Origin: Paenibacillus sacheonensis
GTDB lineage: Bacteria > Bacillota > Bacilli > Paenibacillales > Paenibacillaceae
NCBI RefSeq assembly: GCF_009909195.1
Contig: NZ_JAAAMU010000018.1
Location: 62,001 to 126,000, forward strand
Direction of reading: 5' to 3'
Length of the DNA stretch: 64,000 nt
Part shown: one piece after another, positions 17,447 through 26,154 of the stretch
How positions within the stretch are numbered: position 1 is the stretch's first letter
Layout: the number at the start of each line of letters is the position of its first letter
Notes under the pieces: generated by a model
What the model saw: only the letters and a program-made list of their open reading frames with translations
Told to the model about the DNA's origin: nothing
The model's database searches: none
Translations under genes and position numbers: made by a program

Positions 17447-18267
17447 GAATCGCGACCCGGACCATATACCATATCGTGTTTGCGGTGCTGTCTCTCCTGT
17501 GGATTTATCCGTTTCTGTGGATGCTGGCGGCGTCCTTCAAGACGCAGAACGAATTTTTTGCCAAAGGGCTCAGCCTGGTGCCGACGAATTGGGACCTGTC
17601 GAACTTTCGGCGCGCCTGGACGAACGGCAATTTCGAGGCGTATTTTCTGAATTCCGTCATCGTGGCGGCGTCCGTTATCGTGATCGTACTGGTCATTACG
17701 TCGACCTGCGGTTACGCGCTGGGGAGATATTCGTTTCGGGGCAAAGGGGTTATTCTGGCCGTGCTCGGCGCGAGTATCTTCGTGCCGCTGGAATTTTCCA
17801 TCATTCCGGTCTTTCAGCTCATTAAGAATTTGGGGCTGATGAATTCCCGTATGGGCGTCATTCTAGCGGAATCCGGCGGCGGGCATGTACTGTTCGTGCT
17901 GCTCTTCGCGAGCTTCTTCCGGCAGGTACCCAAGGAGCTGGAGGAAGCGGCAACGATGGATGGCTGCGGCTTCCTTCGTACTTACCTGAGCGTCGTCCTG
18001 CCGCTCTCGAAGCCGATCATCGGCAGCGTCGTTATCATGCAGTTTATCTGGACGTGGAACTCGTTCCTGCTGCCGCTGGTACTGACCCTCAGCAGTCCGA
18101 ATCTGCGAACGTTAGCCGTCGGACTCTACGCGCTGCGCGGGGAGAATGTCGTGGACTGGACGGGAATCGCGGCCGGAGGCACGATCGCGCTGGCGCCGAT
18201 CATCGTGATCTTCCTGCTGCTGCAGCGGTATTTCGTCGACGGCATCGCGGGAGCCGTGAAGGGTTAA
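17443..18267 (+). CDS. Sugar ABC transporter permease (MsmG/UgpE type)
   Basis: 274 aa partner permease. It has an N-terminal membrane segment (IVFAVLSLLWIYPFLWMLAASF) and the EAA loop VPKELEEAATMDGCGFLRTYLSVVLPLSKP at about residues 165-195. It begins inside the stop of the preceding permease (4-bp overlap). With that protein it forms the channel of a carbohydrate importer. Confidence 0.93.
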   Translation: MRIATRTIYHIVFAVLSLLWIYPFLWMLAASFKTQNEFFAKGLSLVPTNWDLSNFRRAWTNGNFEAYFLNSVIVAASVIVIVLVITSTCGYALGRYSFRGKGVILAVLGASIFVPLEFSIIPVFQLIKNLGLMNSRMGVILAESGGGHVLFVLLFASFFRQVPKELEEAATMDGCGFLRTYLSVVLPLSKPIIGSVVIMQFIWTWNSFLLPLVLTLSSPNLRTLAVGLYALRGENVVDWTGIAAGGTIALAPIIVIFLLLQRYFVDGIAGAVKG

Positions 18268-18404
18268 AGGCCGGCGTTCGTAAATGCGCCTATTCTAGTG
18301 TCCGAGGGCGTTTTAATGGATTCTGAACACAGGAAAGCAACCAGAAGCATGCGAAATTAATCAGGAACGTTCTAATTTGTGAACGCCAAAGGAGCGGATG
18401 ACGA

Positions 18405-19877
18405 ATGAGAGTATTATTGTTGGATTTGGATTCGACGCGGCCCGATCATTTGGGCTGCTACGGCTATGGACGGAACACGTCACCGAACATCGACCGGATC
18501 GCCGCCGAGGGCGTACGCTTCGACAACTACTACACGTCGGATGCACCATGTTTTCCATCCCGGACGGCGTTGATGACGGGCCGTTTCGGCATCCATAATG
18601 GCGTCGTCGGCCATGGAGGCACGGCTGCGGACGTTCGGCACGAAGGGGAGGAGCGGCAGTTCCGTTCCCGTTTGGCATCGGAGAGCTTCCCTTCGCTCTT
18701 CCGGCAGGCCGGCATGAAGACGGCGCTCGTCAGTCCGTTCGGAGAGCGGCACTCGGCGTGGACATTCTATGCGGGCTTCAACGAAATCCATAACACGGGA
18801 CAAAGCGGCCAAGAATCGGCGGAGACGGTCACGCCCGTCGTGCTGGACTGGATCGAGCGCAACGCGGACCAGGACGATTGGATGCTTTACGTCAACTATT
18901 GGGATCCGCATACGCCATATCGGGCACCGGCTTCCTTCGGCAATCCGTTCGAGAACGAACCGCTGCCGGCTTGGATTACCGAGGACGTATTGGAAGGACA
19001 TATGCGCAAGGTCGGGCCGCACAGCGCGAGCGAGATCAACATGTACAACAGCGAGACGTCGCCCGCCTTTCCGCGGCATCCCGGAGAAATACGTTCGATG
19101 GACGGCCTGCGCACGATGATTGACGGGTATGATTGCGGTATTCGTTACATGGACGAGAACATCGGCGCGATCTTTGACCTGCTGGAACGCAAAGGCGTGA
19201 TGGAGGAGTTAATCGTCATCATTACGGCGGATCATGGCGAGAACATGGGCGAGCTCGGCATCTACGGCGAGCATGCAACGGCGGATCAAGGGACCTGCCG
19301 TATTCCGATGATCATTCGCTGGCCGGGACTGCAGCAGGGAACCGTCGACCGCAGCCTCCATTATCATCTCGATCTTCCGCCGACGATCGCCGAGCTTCTC
19401 GGCCGAGCGCCGGCGCCGATCTGGGATGGAAGCAGCTACGCCGGCGTCCTGAAGACGGGCGAGGAGAACGGACGTGATTATCTTGTCGTCTCGCAATGCG
19501 CCCACGTTTGCCAGCGCAGCGTGCGTTTCGGAGATTGGCTGTATATCCGAACCTATCACGACGGCTATCACTTGTTCGATAAGGAAATGCTATACAACCT
19601 GGCAGAGGATCCGCATGAGCAGCATAACGCGGCGAAGGATCGGCCGGATTTGTGCCGGGAGGCGGTCTATCTGCTGAACGAGTGGCATGACGATATGATG
19701 TCCACGATGCCGCATGACGTCGATCCGCTGTGGACGGTGATTAAGGAAGGCGGGCCGTATCATGCCAAGGGCTTCCTGCCTCAGTACGCCGAGCGTCTCC
19801 GTCAAACCGGGCGCGGGGATGCGGTGGAGGAATTGATTCGGCGGCATCCGCGGGAGATGGAGCAGGCGCGATCGTAG
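18405..19877 (+). CDS. Sulfatase (Cys-type, formylglycine-dependent)
   Basis: 490 aa, alkaline-phosphatase-like superfamily. The N-terminal metal site reads MRVLLLDLDSTRPDHLGCYGYGR. The modification motif is C-F-P-S-R within SDAPCFPSRTALMTGR (Cys about residue 48), matching CxPSR whose Cys is oxidised to formylglycine. Further metal ligands are in ITADHGENMGELGIYGEHATADQG (about 278-300). No signal peptide, so it desulfates imported sugars in the cytoplasm. It follows the ABC permeases by 137 bp on the same strand. No formylglycine-generating enzyme lies in the window. Confidence 0.93.
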   Translation: MRVLLLDLDSTRPDHLGCYGYGRNTSPNIDRIAAEGVRFDNYYTSDAPCFPSRTALMTGRFGIHNGVVGHGGTAADVRHEGEERQFRSRLASESFPSLFRQAGMKTALVSPFGERHSAWTFYAGFNEIHNTGQSGQESAETVTPVVLDWIERNADQDDWMLYVNYWDPHTPYRAPASFGNPFENEPLPAWITEDVLEGHMRKVGPHSASEINMYNSETSPAFPRHPGEIRSMDGLRTMIDGYDCGIRYMDENIGAIFDLLERKGVMEELIVIITADHGENMGELGIYGEHATADQGTCRIPMIIRWPGLQQGTVDRSLHYHLDLPPTIAELLGRAPAPIWDGSSYAGVLKTGEENGRDYLVVSQCAHVCQRSVRFGDWLYIRTYHDGYHLFDKEMLYNLAEDPHEQHNAAKDRPDLCREAVYLLNEWHDDMMSTMPHDVDPLWTVIKEGGPYHAKGFLPQYAERLRQTGRGDAVEELIRRHPREMEQARS

Positions 19878-19908
19878 CGTGAAGTGGAGATGTGTATAGG
19901 GCGTAACA

Positions 19909-20330
19909 TGTGGATAGTTGGAAAGCAGTAGGGGTGCCCGTAGGGCATCTCTTTTTGCTATTCACAGTTTGGGAGGCTGTGAATAAATGTTCATCGCGGG
20001 AAGCAGTCGAGGCGGCACGGACGCTGATACTTTGACCAGGGCCATTGACGCCTATTCGGATTGGGACCTTGTTCACATAGTGAAGCCCGTTCAGGGGATT
20101 TAACCTTATGCGACTCGCTGAACGTCATCTTGCTCTTCGGGTGGGAGCCCGTCCGCACAAGAGCCCGTACTACGGCGCATGCTGGCAGCCTGAATCGAGA
20201 CGGCTCCGGGGCACGCAAAACTAATCCACAGTTGTCCACAGACTTATCCCCATCATACACAGGGTCCAAAGTGCTTAATGGCATAAGTATTTAGAGCTAA
20301 TAAACATATCCACAGATCGAGTTATCCACA
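19909..20330. other. Cluster of DnaA boxes in a gene-free region
   Basis: Nine sites match TTATNCACA with at most one mismatch. Minus strand: 19909-19917 (CTATCCACA) and 19978-19986 (TTATTCACA, perfect). Plus strand: 19958-19966 (CTATTCACA), 20222-20230 (TAATCCACA), 20232-20240 (TTGTCCACA), 20244-20252 (TTATCCCCA), 20253-20261 (TCATACACA), 20306-20314 (ATATCCACA) and 20322-20330 (TTATCCACA, perfect). Four lie head to tail at 9-12 bp spacing. There is no dnaA, dnaN or replication gene nearby, so it is more likely a DnaA-titrating or regulatory cluster than oriC. Confidence 0.7.
19931..19956 (+). terminator. Terminator after the sulfatase gene
   Basis: GGTGCCC and GGGCATC pair around GTA (one G-T pair), followed by TCTTTTT. 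This closes the AraC-controlled operon. Confidence 0.65.
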
Positions 20331-20366
20331 ATAGGATAGCGAAATGGAACGAGATGAGTGCGGTGC

Positions 20367-20690
20367 TGCGCCTAGCAAATTTCGGCTTTGTGAAATCCGT
20401 CCTCGCCGCTGTCTGAAGTTCGTAGCTCGTCGCTGAACGCGTCTGCGCCTAGCAAATTTTGGCTTTGTGAAATCCGTCCTCGCCGCTACCTGCAGTTCGT
20501 CGCTCATTGCTGAACGCGTCTGCGCCGAGCAAGTTTCGTCTTTGTGAAGTCCATCGCTCCCCGCTGTCTGCACTTCGTCGCTCGTCGTTGATCCGCGTCT
20601 GCGCCGAATACATTTCGGCTTTGCGAAAACCATCGCTCGCCGCTATCAGAAGTTCGTCGCTCGTCGATATCGGCGTCTCCACCGAAACAG
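20367..20690. repeat. 77-79-bp tandem repeats
   Basis: Units begin at 20367, 20444, 20521, 20600 and (partial) 20678. Each holds TGCGCC(T/G)AGCAA, GGCTTTGTGAAATCC, CGCCGCT and GTTCGTCGCTCGTCG-like blocks. The first two copies are the most alike. The length is not a multiple of three and the open frames inside it are short, so it is treated as non-coding. Confidence 0.75.
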
Positions 20691-20771
20691 TCCACGCCTG
20701 AACGAGCGTTTAAGCACCGCATCGCCTAACCGACTCGCTTGCCCGACCGGCTTTCCTTCACCGACTTCAAG

Positions 20772-20960
20772 GAAATAAGTGCAGATCTGCACTTATTTCG
20801 ACTATTTAACGAGGCTGAAGAGGAATAAGTGCAATAATGCACTTATTTCCTCAGTTTCGCGTTCGAAATAACTAACATCGGCTAAATAGTTGCATATATG
20901 CACCTATTTCCGTTTTTGGCGCCCAATGAGCAAAAATAGTTGCAGATCTGCACTTATTTT
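20772..20960. repeat. Array of four palindromes about 50-60 bp apart
   Basis: Palindromes at 20772-20799 (perfect, 14-bp arms, left arm GAAATAAGTGCAGA), about 20822-20850, 20884-20909 and 20933-20960. All share AAATA(A/G)(G/T)TGCA on the left and TGCACTTATTT on the right, with variable spacers between. No gene is near, and no leader or cas genes. Confidence 0.8.
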
Positions 20961-21039
20961 GATCCTGACTTATTAAATTACCGTTGAATCCACTAGCCAC
21001 GCATTTACCTGTTGCCCCATACAAGCATTCTGCCGGCTA

Positions 21040-21200
21040 TTCTACAGCTCTGCACCAAGCGATCCGCCGATCTGCCGGCTATTCTACAGCTCTGCACCAA
21101 GCGATCCGCCGATCTGCCGACCAGCCTACAGCTCTGCACCAAAGCGATCCGCCGACCAACCTGCAGCTTCGCACCAAGCGAAGCGCCAGCCAACACCAGT
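21040..21200. repeat. 42-bp tandem repeats
   Basis: The core GCTCTGCACCAAGCGATCC occurs at 21047, 21089 and 21131 (42 bp apart) and in a diverged, shorter copy at about 21166. The first two copies are almost identical over the whole 42 bp. The flank to 21358 holds further degenerate CACCAAGCGA-like pieces. No gene was recognised between 19878 and 21358. Confidence 0.75.
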
Positions 21201-21358
21201 CGCCACATCAAACGATCTGCCACCCGATTACCGCCCCGCACCAAGCGATCCAACGACCACTCTATGATCTCTGAACCAAGCGACCCGCCATCCAATACAA
21301 GTCACCTCACCGAATGATCCGCCTTTCTACCTACTCCTCTACCTACTTTTCTATCTGC

Positions 21359-22027
21359 CTACAACAGTTTGCCCGCATTGGGCTGCAGCTCGTATCGAAC
21401 GACGCGTTTGCCGTCCGTCCCCGCAACGGGCGCGAGCATCCCATGGTCGCATAGTAACGCCAGCGAGCGCACCACGGTTCGATAGTTCAGCCGGAGATGC
21501 CTCTTGACGTCGATCGTGCGCAGCGGTCTAGCGAGCGTGTAGGCTAGGCGGATGATCTCCTTCTCGTGTACGCCGGCAGAGGCGACCGGCAGCGCCTGCG
21601 TCTGGTAACGTCCGAGCAGCATCCGAAGCAGCGTTATGCAAAGTTCGGGTCGGTGCGCAACGTCGTCGTAGGCGAAGGAAACGACCTGATACCCCATCGC
21701 GGCCAGAAACGTCTCCCGGTTCAGCTCGTTGCAGTATTTTTGCCGGTCCATGTCCCGCACGTGAGGTACGAAGCCCTTGATCTCAATAATGAGTTTCACC
21801 GCCGGAGCGAGCCACGCAAAATCGCAGAAATACGCCAGCCCGCGCCAATCCAGCACCTCGAAATCCGGATGCAAATCATCGAATTGACCGAACATCGGCC
21901 ACCATACTTGGCGGCAAAACAGTTTCTCCGCCTCCCGGTGTCCGCGTTCCAGCCTGCCTCTGCGTTCGCCGTCGCGCCGCTCCAAATGAAGTTCCAAAAA
22001 TGCGCCGTGCGCCTGTTCGAATGTCAT
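21359..22027 (-). CDS. Predicted PD-(D/E)XK nuclease-fold protein with C-terminal winged helix
   Basis: 222 aa, not a family I can name with certainty. Residues about 65-135 show the DUF559/Vsr-like pattern: CDFAW, then LIIEIKGF (candidate D...E-x-K), an RDMDRQKYCNELNRE basic helix, and AAMGYQVVSFAYDDV. Residues 150-215 look like a winged helix (EKEIIRLAYTLARPLRTIDVKRHLRLNYRTVVRSL, then a VVRYEL wing). A nuclease-like fold fused to a DNA-binding domain suggests DNA binding or cleavage, but no partner genes are present. AGGAAGCG precedes the ATG. The minus-strand terminator at 22043-22087 separates it from the upstream ArsR gene. Confidence 0.65.
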   Translation of the reverse strand: MTFEQAHGAFLELHLERRDGERRGRLERGHREAEKLFCRQVWWPMFGQFDDLHPDFEVLDWRGLAYFCDFAWLAPAVKLIIEIKGFVPHVRDMDRQKYCNELNRETFLAAMGYQVVSFAYDDVAHRPELCITLLRMLLGRYQTQALPVASAGVHEKEIIRLAYTLARPLRTIDVKRHLRLNYRTVVRSLALLCDHGMLAPVAGTDGKRVVRYELQPNAGKLL

Positions 22028-22042
22028 CTACGCTTCCTCCCC

Positions 22043-22087
22043 AAAATAAAAAAACGCCCCGGCCCCATGCGCGGCATGGAGCGGGAC
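22043..22087 (-). terminator. Minus-strand terminator after the ArsR gene
   Basis: Reading the minus strand, CGTCCCGCTCCATGC pairs with GCATGGGGCCGGGGCG and is followed by a run of seven T. The 229 bp from here to 22315 show nothing else. Confidence 0.75.
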
Positions 22088-22315
22088 GTGCTTCGTCTCG
22101 TTGACGTAAGTATAGCGCAAGAAAGGGGAGGCGGCTAGCCTAACTTATTATGCGGCTCGCAACGAACGAAGTAGGAGCGGCATACGAACACGCTTGTAGG
22201 CAGGCGCCGACGATAGCGGCACTGGCTAGCTTTTAGCTTAGACAACTAGGTCGGATAAGCGGGGGGCGCTCGGCGGATGCTGAGAGCGGCCCGCCTGCTT
22301 ACAGACCCCCCGCAT

Positions 22316-23245
22316 CTAATCCGCGTACCTAATAAACGACAGCACCAAATCCTGCCGGTAATCCCCGAAATCCGCGCCGAACAGATTCAAGCCGCGGCAG
22401 TTTTCCGCATCCTCGCTCACTTCCAGCCGAACGCGGATCGGTTGGTTGTACTGCAGTCCGAGCGAGGCGATCGTTGCTTGCGTGGACGCTTCCCCGTTGA
22501 CGAGGCTTCCGTCCTTCGTGACGCGCCATTCCGTCAGCTGGCCGTATTCCGTGCCGCTGCGCCATTTGTCCGGCGTCAGCTTGCCCTTGCGGTCGCCAAG
22601 ATCGCCCGGGCTCGTAAAGGTGCCGATCTTCACGTCGTTGATATAGAGCGCGATGTCGGAGGGCCAGTCCATCTGGAAGGAGGACGCCTCGGCGCACAGC
22701 TCCGCGCTGAAGCCGAGCTCGTCGATCGTGACGCCGGGCGGCATCGGATTGGCAAAATAATATTCCACGTACCCCGCGCCCGAAAACCAAAGCAGCGAGG
22801 CTTCGAACCGCTCGGGCATGTAGAAGGAGCGCGGGTCGTCGACGGAGCCGACATGCGCGCATTCCTTGGTCACGATGCCGCAGGTCGGCTGGACGGAACA
22901 GTGAGAAAACATCCCGATCGGCATGTGCAGCTGTTCCGTACGGTGAAGTCCCTCCCCGGGCTTCGCCGGCAGGTCGAGCTGGATGGAACGGCAGGTGGCC
23001 GAACAAATTTTCTCCCGGTTGGTCCCGAGCGTCGAGGAGACCAGCTCCACGCCCTCGAGAATCTGCACGTTAATCGAGACGGTAGGCTGGGCCACGCCAA
23101 GCGCTTCGGCCAGCTGGCTGATGCTCATCGGTTTCTCGCCGAGCGCCTCCAGAATCCGTACGCGAACGTCGCCGGATAACGCTTTGGCCACGTCGACGAT
23201 GCGGGAAGAGGGGTAACGCATCAGATCTTGTTTCGGTTCGCTCAT
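22316..23245 (-). CDS. ArsR family regulator with large C-terminal sensor-like domain
   Basis: 309 aa, longer than classic ArsR (about 100 aa). Residues 18-95 are the winged helix (VDVAKALSGDVRVRILEALGEKPMSISQLAEALGVAQPTVSINVQIL). The remaining 210 residues contain Cys-rich parts (FSHCSVQPTCGIVTKECAHVGS) and a beta-rich, carbohydrate-binding-looking region (YVEYYFANPMPPGVTIDELGFSAEL). It is divergent from a GH2 gene and so a likely local repressor. The Cys cluster could be a metal or structural site, by inference only. Confidence 0.85.
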   Translation of the reverse strand: MSEPKQDLMRYPSSRIVDVAKALSGDVRVRILEALGEKPMSISQLAEALGVAQPTVSINVQILEGVELVSSTLGTNREKICSATCRSIQLDLPAKPGEGLHRTEQLHMPIGMFSHCSVQPTCGIVTKECAHVGSVDDPRSFYMPERFEASLLWFSGAGYVEYYFANPMPPGVTIDELGFSAELCAEASSFQMDWPSDIALYINDVKIGTFTSPGDLGDRKGKLTPDKWRSGTEYGQLTEWRVTKDGSLVNGEASTQATIASLGLQYNQPIRVRLEVSEDAENCRGLNLFGADFGDYRQDLVLSFIRYAD

Positions 23246-23397
23246 TGCTCGTAATCAGCCCTTCGTCGGTCGTTATCGTTACAAGTAGTGTACAAGAAAA
23301 TAAGTATATTGTAAAAGTATAATACATATTGATTTAAATATATACCGGTGCTAGAATGAGGGAAAATCCACCCCACCCGAAAGGTTGTGCACAACTC

Positions 23398-26154
23398 ATG
23401 GCAGCACAAGCATTGCAAACGGCGGCAGCGACATTGCCGCGCCCCGAATATCCGCGCCCGGACTGGCAGCGTCAGGATTGGCTGAATCTTAACGGCGCTT
23501 GGTCGTTCCGTCTTGAAACGGAAACGAATGACAGCGGTTCCACCCAGTCGGCAGCCGACTTCAACAGCGAAATCATCGTTCCTTTTTCTTGGGCAAGCCC
23601 GCTGTCCGGCATCGGCCGCAGCGAAAGCGGAATCGGCTGGTACAAACGCGAGGTCACATGGTCCCCCGAGACGAGCGGCTCGCTCGTATTCCTGCGCTTC
23701 GGCGCGGTGGACTACCGCTGCGACGTATGGGTCAACGGCACGCATGCCGGTTCCCACAGCGGCGGTTATGGCACGTTCGAATTCGATGTCACGTCAGTAT
23801 GGAAGCTGGGCGAGGCCAACCTGATCGTGGTGCGGGCGGAGGATTTCGACGCGAAATCGCAGACGCGCGGCAAGCAGGGCTATGGCGAAATCCGCGGCAT
23901 TTGGCAGCCGGTATGGCTGGAATCGCGTCCGCAGGCGCACGTGCAGTCGGCCAAATTCATCACGAAGATCGACGGCAGCATTCAAGTGGAAGCGGCCGTG
24001 GCGGCAAGCGCGCCCGGAGAGGCGGAGCTGCGCTTTGATTTCAATGGCGGAACCGTGTCGCATACGGAGCGCGTCGCATTGGCGCCGGGCGTGAACGTCG
24101 TCAGCGCATCGTTCCGGGTCGAGGATCCGCAGCTGTGGAGTCCGGAGACGCCTTTCCTGTACGAAGGCGAGATCACGCTGGCGAGCGGCGAAAGCACCGA
24201 CCGCATCGCGACGTATTTCGGAATCCGCGAGATCGGCACCGCGCTGTTCGGCGACCGCAAGTATCGCTGGATCACCTTGAACGGCAAGCCGGTGTACCTG
24301 AACGGAACGCTGGACCAGGCTTTCCACGAAACGGGCTTCTTCACGTATCCGACGGACGAGGAAATGCGGGACGAGATTTATTTGGCCAAACGCCTCGGTT
24401 TGAACTTCATCCGCATTCATATTAAGCCGGAAGAGCCGCGCAAGCTGTACTGGGCGGATAAGCTCGGCATGATGGTCATGGAAGACATGCCTTGCTTCTG
24501 GGGCAACCCCGACGAGGTTGCCCGTCCCGCGTACGAGCGCGAAGCGAAAGAAATCATCGACCGGGACTTCAACCATCCGTCGATCTTCTCGTGGATCATG
24601 TTCAATGAGACTTGGGGTCTGCGGACGGATGCAGAGACGATCAGCTTGACGAGCGGCAACGCCGATGCCGAGGCGACGTATTTGCCGGAAACGCAGGAAT
24701 GGGTGCGCTCCGTGTACCGCTGGGCGAAGAGCGTCGATCCGACGCGGATCGTCGAAGAGAACTCGCCATGCAACTGGGATAAGGTCGAGTCGGACATCAA
24801 CACGTGGCATTTCTACATTAATGGCTACGAAGAAGTTCGCGCCCACGTGACGGAGGTCGTCGAGAATACGTATCCGGGCTCGTCCTTCAACTGCATCGGG
24901 GGCAACGTCCAATCCGACGCGCCGCTGATGAACAGCGAATGCGGCAACGTCTGGGGCTTCAAGAACGGCGCCGGCGACAGCGATCTCGCTTGGCATTACC
25001 GGTACATGATGAACGAATTCCGCCGCCATGACAAAATGTGCGGGTTCGTCTTCACCGAGCTGCGCGACGTGACCAACGAGTTCAACGGCTACTACCGCCT
25101 GGACGGCCGCGAGAAATTCTTCGGCTACGAAGGCTTCGTGCCCGGCATGTCGCTTGCCGACCTGCATTCGGCGGACTTTATCGTCATCGATGCGCCGCCG
25201 TGCCAAACGGTTCAAGCGGGCGCAGAGGTCTCGATCCCGCTGCTGGCGTCGAGCTATTCCGACCGTTACCACGGGCAGCAGCTGCAGCTGGGCTGGGAGC
25301 TGTGGCATGACAACCTCGGGACCCGCGTGACGGGCGACCGCGGCACGGTAGCCCTGGATTGGAACGGCTACGGCGTGACGCCGATCGGCGAGCCGCTGAC
25401 GTTCAGTCTGCCGAAGCAGGATGCGGTCGCGGTGCTGGCGCTGACGCTTCGCGCGGCGGACGGCACGGTCGTGACGCGCAATTTCATCACCTTCGACGTG
25501 CGCGGTGCCAGCGCGGACGGCGCGCCGGTCTATGATGCGGAAGGCCGATTCATTGCCGTGCCGGTCACGGATTTCGCGGAGCAAACCTTTGCGCATCAAT
25601 GGAACGCCATCCAAGAAGGCAAGACGAACGGCGGCAAGTCGGGTCATTTCGTTTATGACGTCGCTTTGCCGGATGCAGGCGAGCAAGCGCTGATCCAGCA
25701 TGTCGTGCTGGCGTTCGAAGCGAGTTCCAAACGGCTCCTGGCCCGCAATGTGGAAGGAGCGCGCGACCGCAACCATACGATCAGCATGATGCATGGCGCG
25801 GACGCGGCGGTGGAGTACAACTCCAACACGTACTATATGACCGATAACGAGCAGCATGAGTCGTTGATCCATGTTCTCGTGGACGGGGAGAAGGTCGCGT
25901 CGTTCCTGCTGCCGGACAATCCGGCGGACAGCCAAGGCGTGCTGTCGTACCAGTACCAGGAAGTCCAAAATAAGCTGGACGAGGCAGGCTCCTACGGTTA
26001 CCTGTGCAAAGTGACGCTGCCGAGCAGCATCACGGCGAAGCTCGACCGCAGCCGCGGCTTCAAGCTGACGCTGGAAGCGGGCGAAGGCGGACTGGCGCTG
26101 TACGGGCGGAATGCGGGACGTTATCCGATCGATCTGCTCGTTCAAGTGAAATAA
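23398..26154 (+). CDS. Glycoside hydrolase family 2 (beta-galactosidase/beta-glucuronidase-like)
   Basis: 918 aa from ATG 23398 (MAAQALQTAAATLPRPEYPRPDW). ATG 23356 is an alternative, and neither has a strong ribosome binding site. Order of domains: jelly-roll (WLNLNGAWSFRLE to about 190), Ig-like domain, TIM barrel (LNGKPVYLNGTLDQAFHETGFFTYPTDEEMRDE), then C-terminal beta domains. The acid/base Glu is in WIMFNETWG and the probable nucleophile in MNSECGNVWG. No signal peptide. A -10-like TATAAT lies at 23318-23323. It is divergent from the ArsR regulator. Confidence 0.92.
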   Translation: MAAQALQTAAATLPRPEYPRPDWQRQDWLNLNGAWSFRLETETNDSGSTQSAADFNSEIIVPFSWASPLSGIGRSESGIGWYKREVTWSPETSGSLVFLRFGAVDYRCDVWVNGTHAGSHSGGYGTFEFDVTSVWKLGEANLIVVRAEDFDAKSQTRGKQGYGEIRGIWQPVWLESRPQAHVQSAKFITKIDGSIQVEAAVAASAPGEAELRFDFNGGTVSHTERVALAPGVNVVSASFRVEDPQLWSPETPFLYEGEITLASGESTDRIATYFGIREIGTALFGDRKYRWITLNGKPVYLNGTLDQAFHETGFFTYPTDEEMRDEIYLAKRLGLNFIRIHIKPEEPRKLYWADKLGMMVMEDMPCFWGNPDEVARPAYEREAKEIIDRDFNHPSIFSWIMFNETWGLRTDAETISLTSGNADAEATYLPETQEWVRSVYRWAKSVDPTRIVEENSPCNWDKVESDINTWHFYINGYEEVRAHVTEVVENTYPGSSFNCIGGNVQSDAPLMNSECGNVWGFKNGAGDSDLAWHYRYMMNEFRRHDKMCGFVFTELRDVTNEFNGYYRLDGREKFFGYEGFVPGMSLADLHSADFIVIDAPPCQTVQAGAEVSIPLLASSYSDRYHGQQLQLGWELWHDNLGTRVTGDRGTVALDWNGYGVTPIGEPLTFSLPKQDAVAVLALTLRAADGTVVTRNFITFDVRGASADGAPVYDAEGRFIAVPVTDFAEQTFAHQWNAIQEGKTNGGKSGHFVYDVALPDAGEQALIQHVVLAFEASSKRLLARNVEGARDRNHTISMMHGADAAVEYNSNTYYMTDNEQHESLIHVLVDGEKVASFLLPDNPADSQGVLSYQYQEVQNKLDEAGSYGYLCKVTLPSSITAKLDRSRGFKLTLEAGEGGLALYGRNAGRYPIDLLVQVK

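Noticed and set aside
19909-20330. Chromosomal origin oriC
   Set aside because: DnaA boxes are present, but the dnaA-dnaN-recF or rpmH-dnaA context is absent and no DnaA-trio plus AT-rich unwinding element was identified next to them.
20772-20960. CRISPR array
   Set aside because: About 28-bp repeats with 22-33-bp spacers look similar at first sight, but the repeats are themselves palindromes that differ from one another, there are only four, and no cas genes or leader are present. The same applies to 54731-54903.
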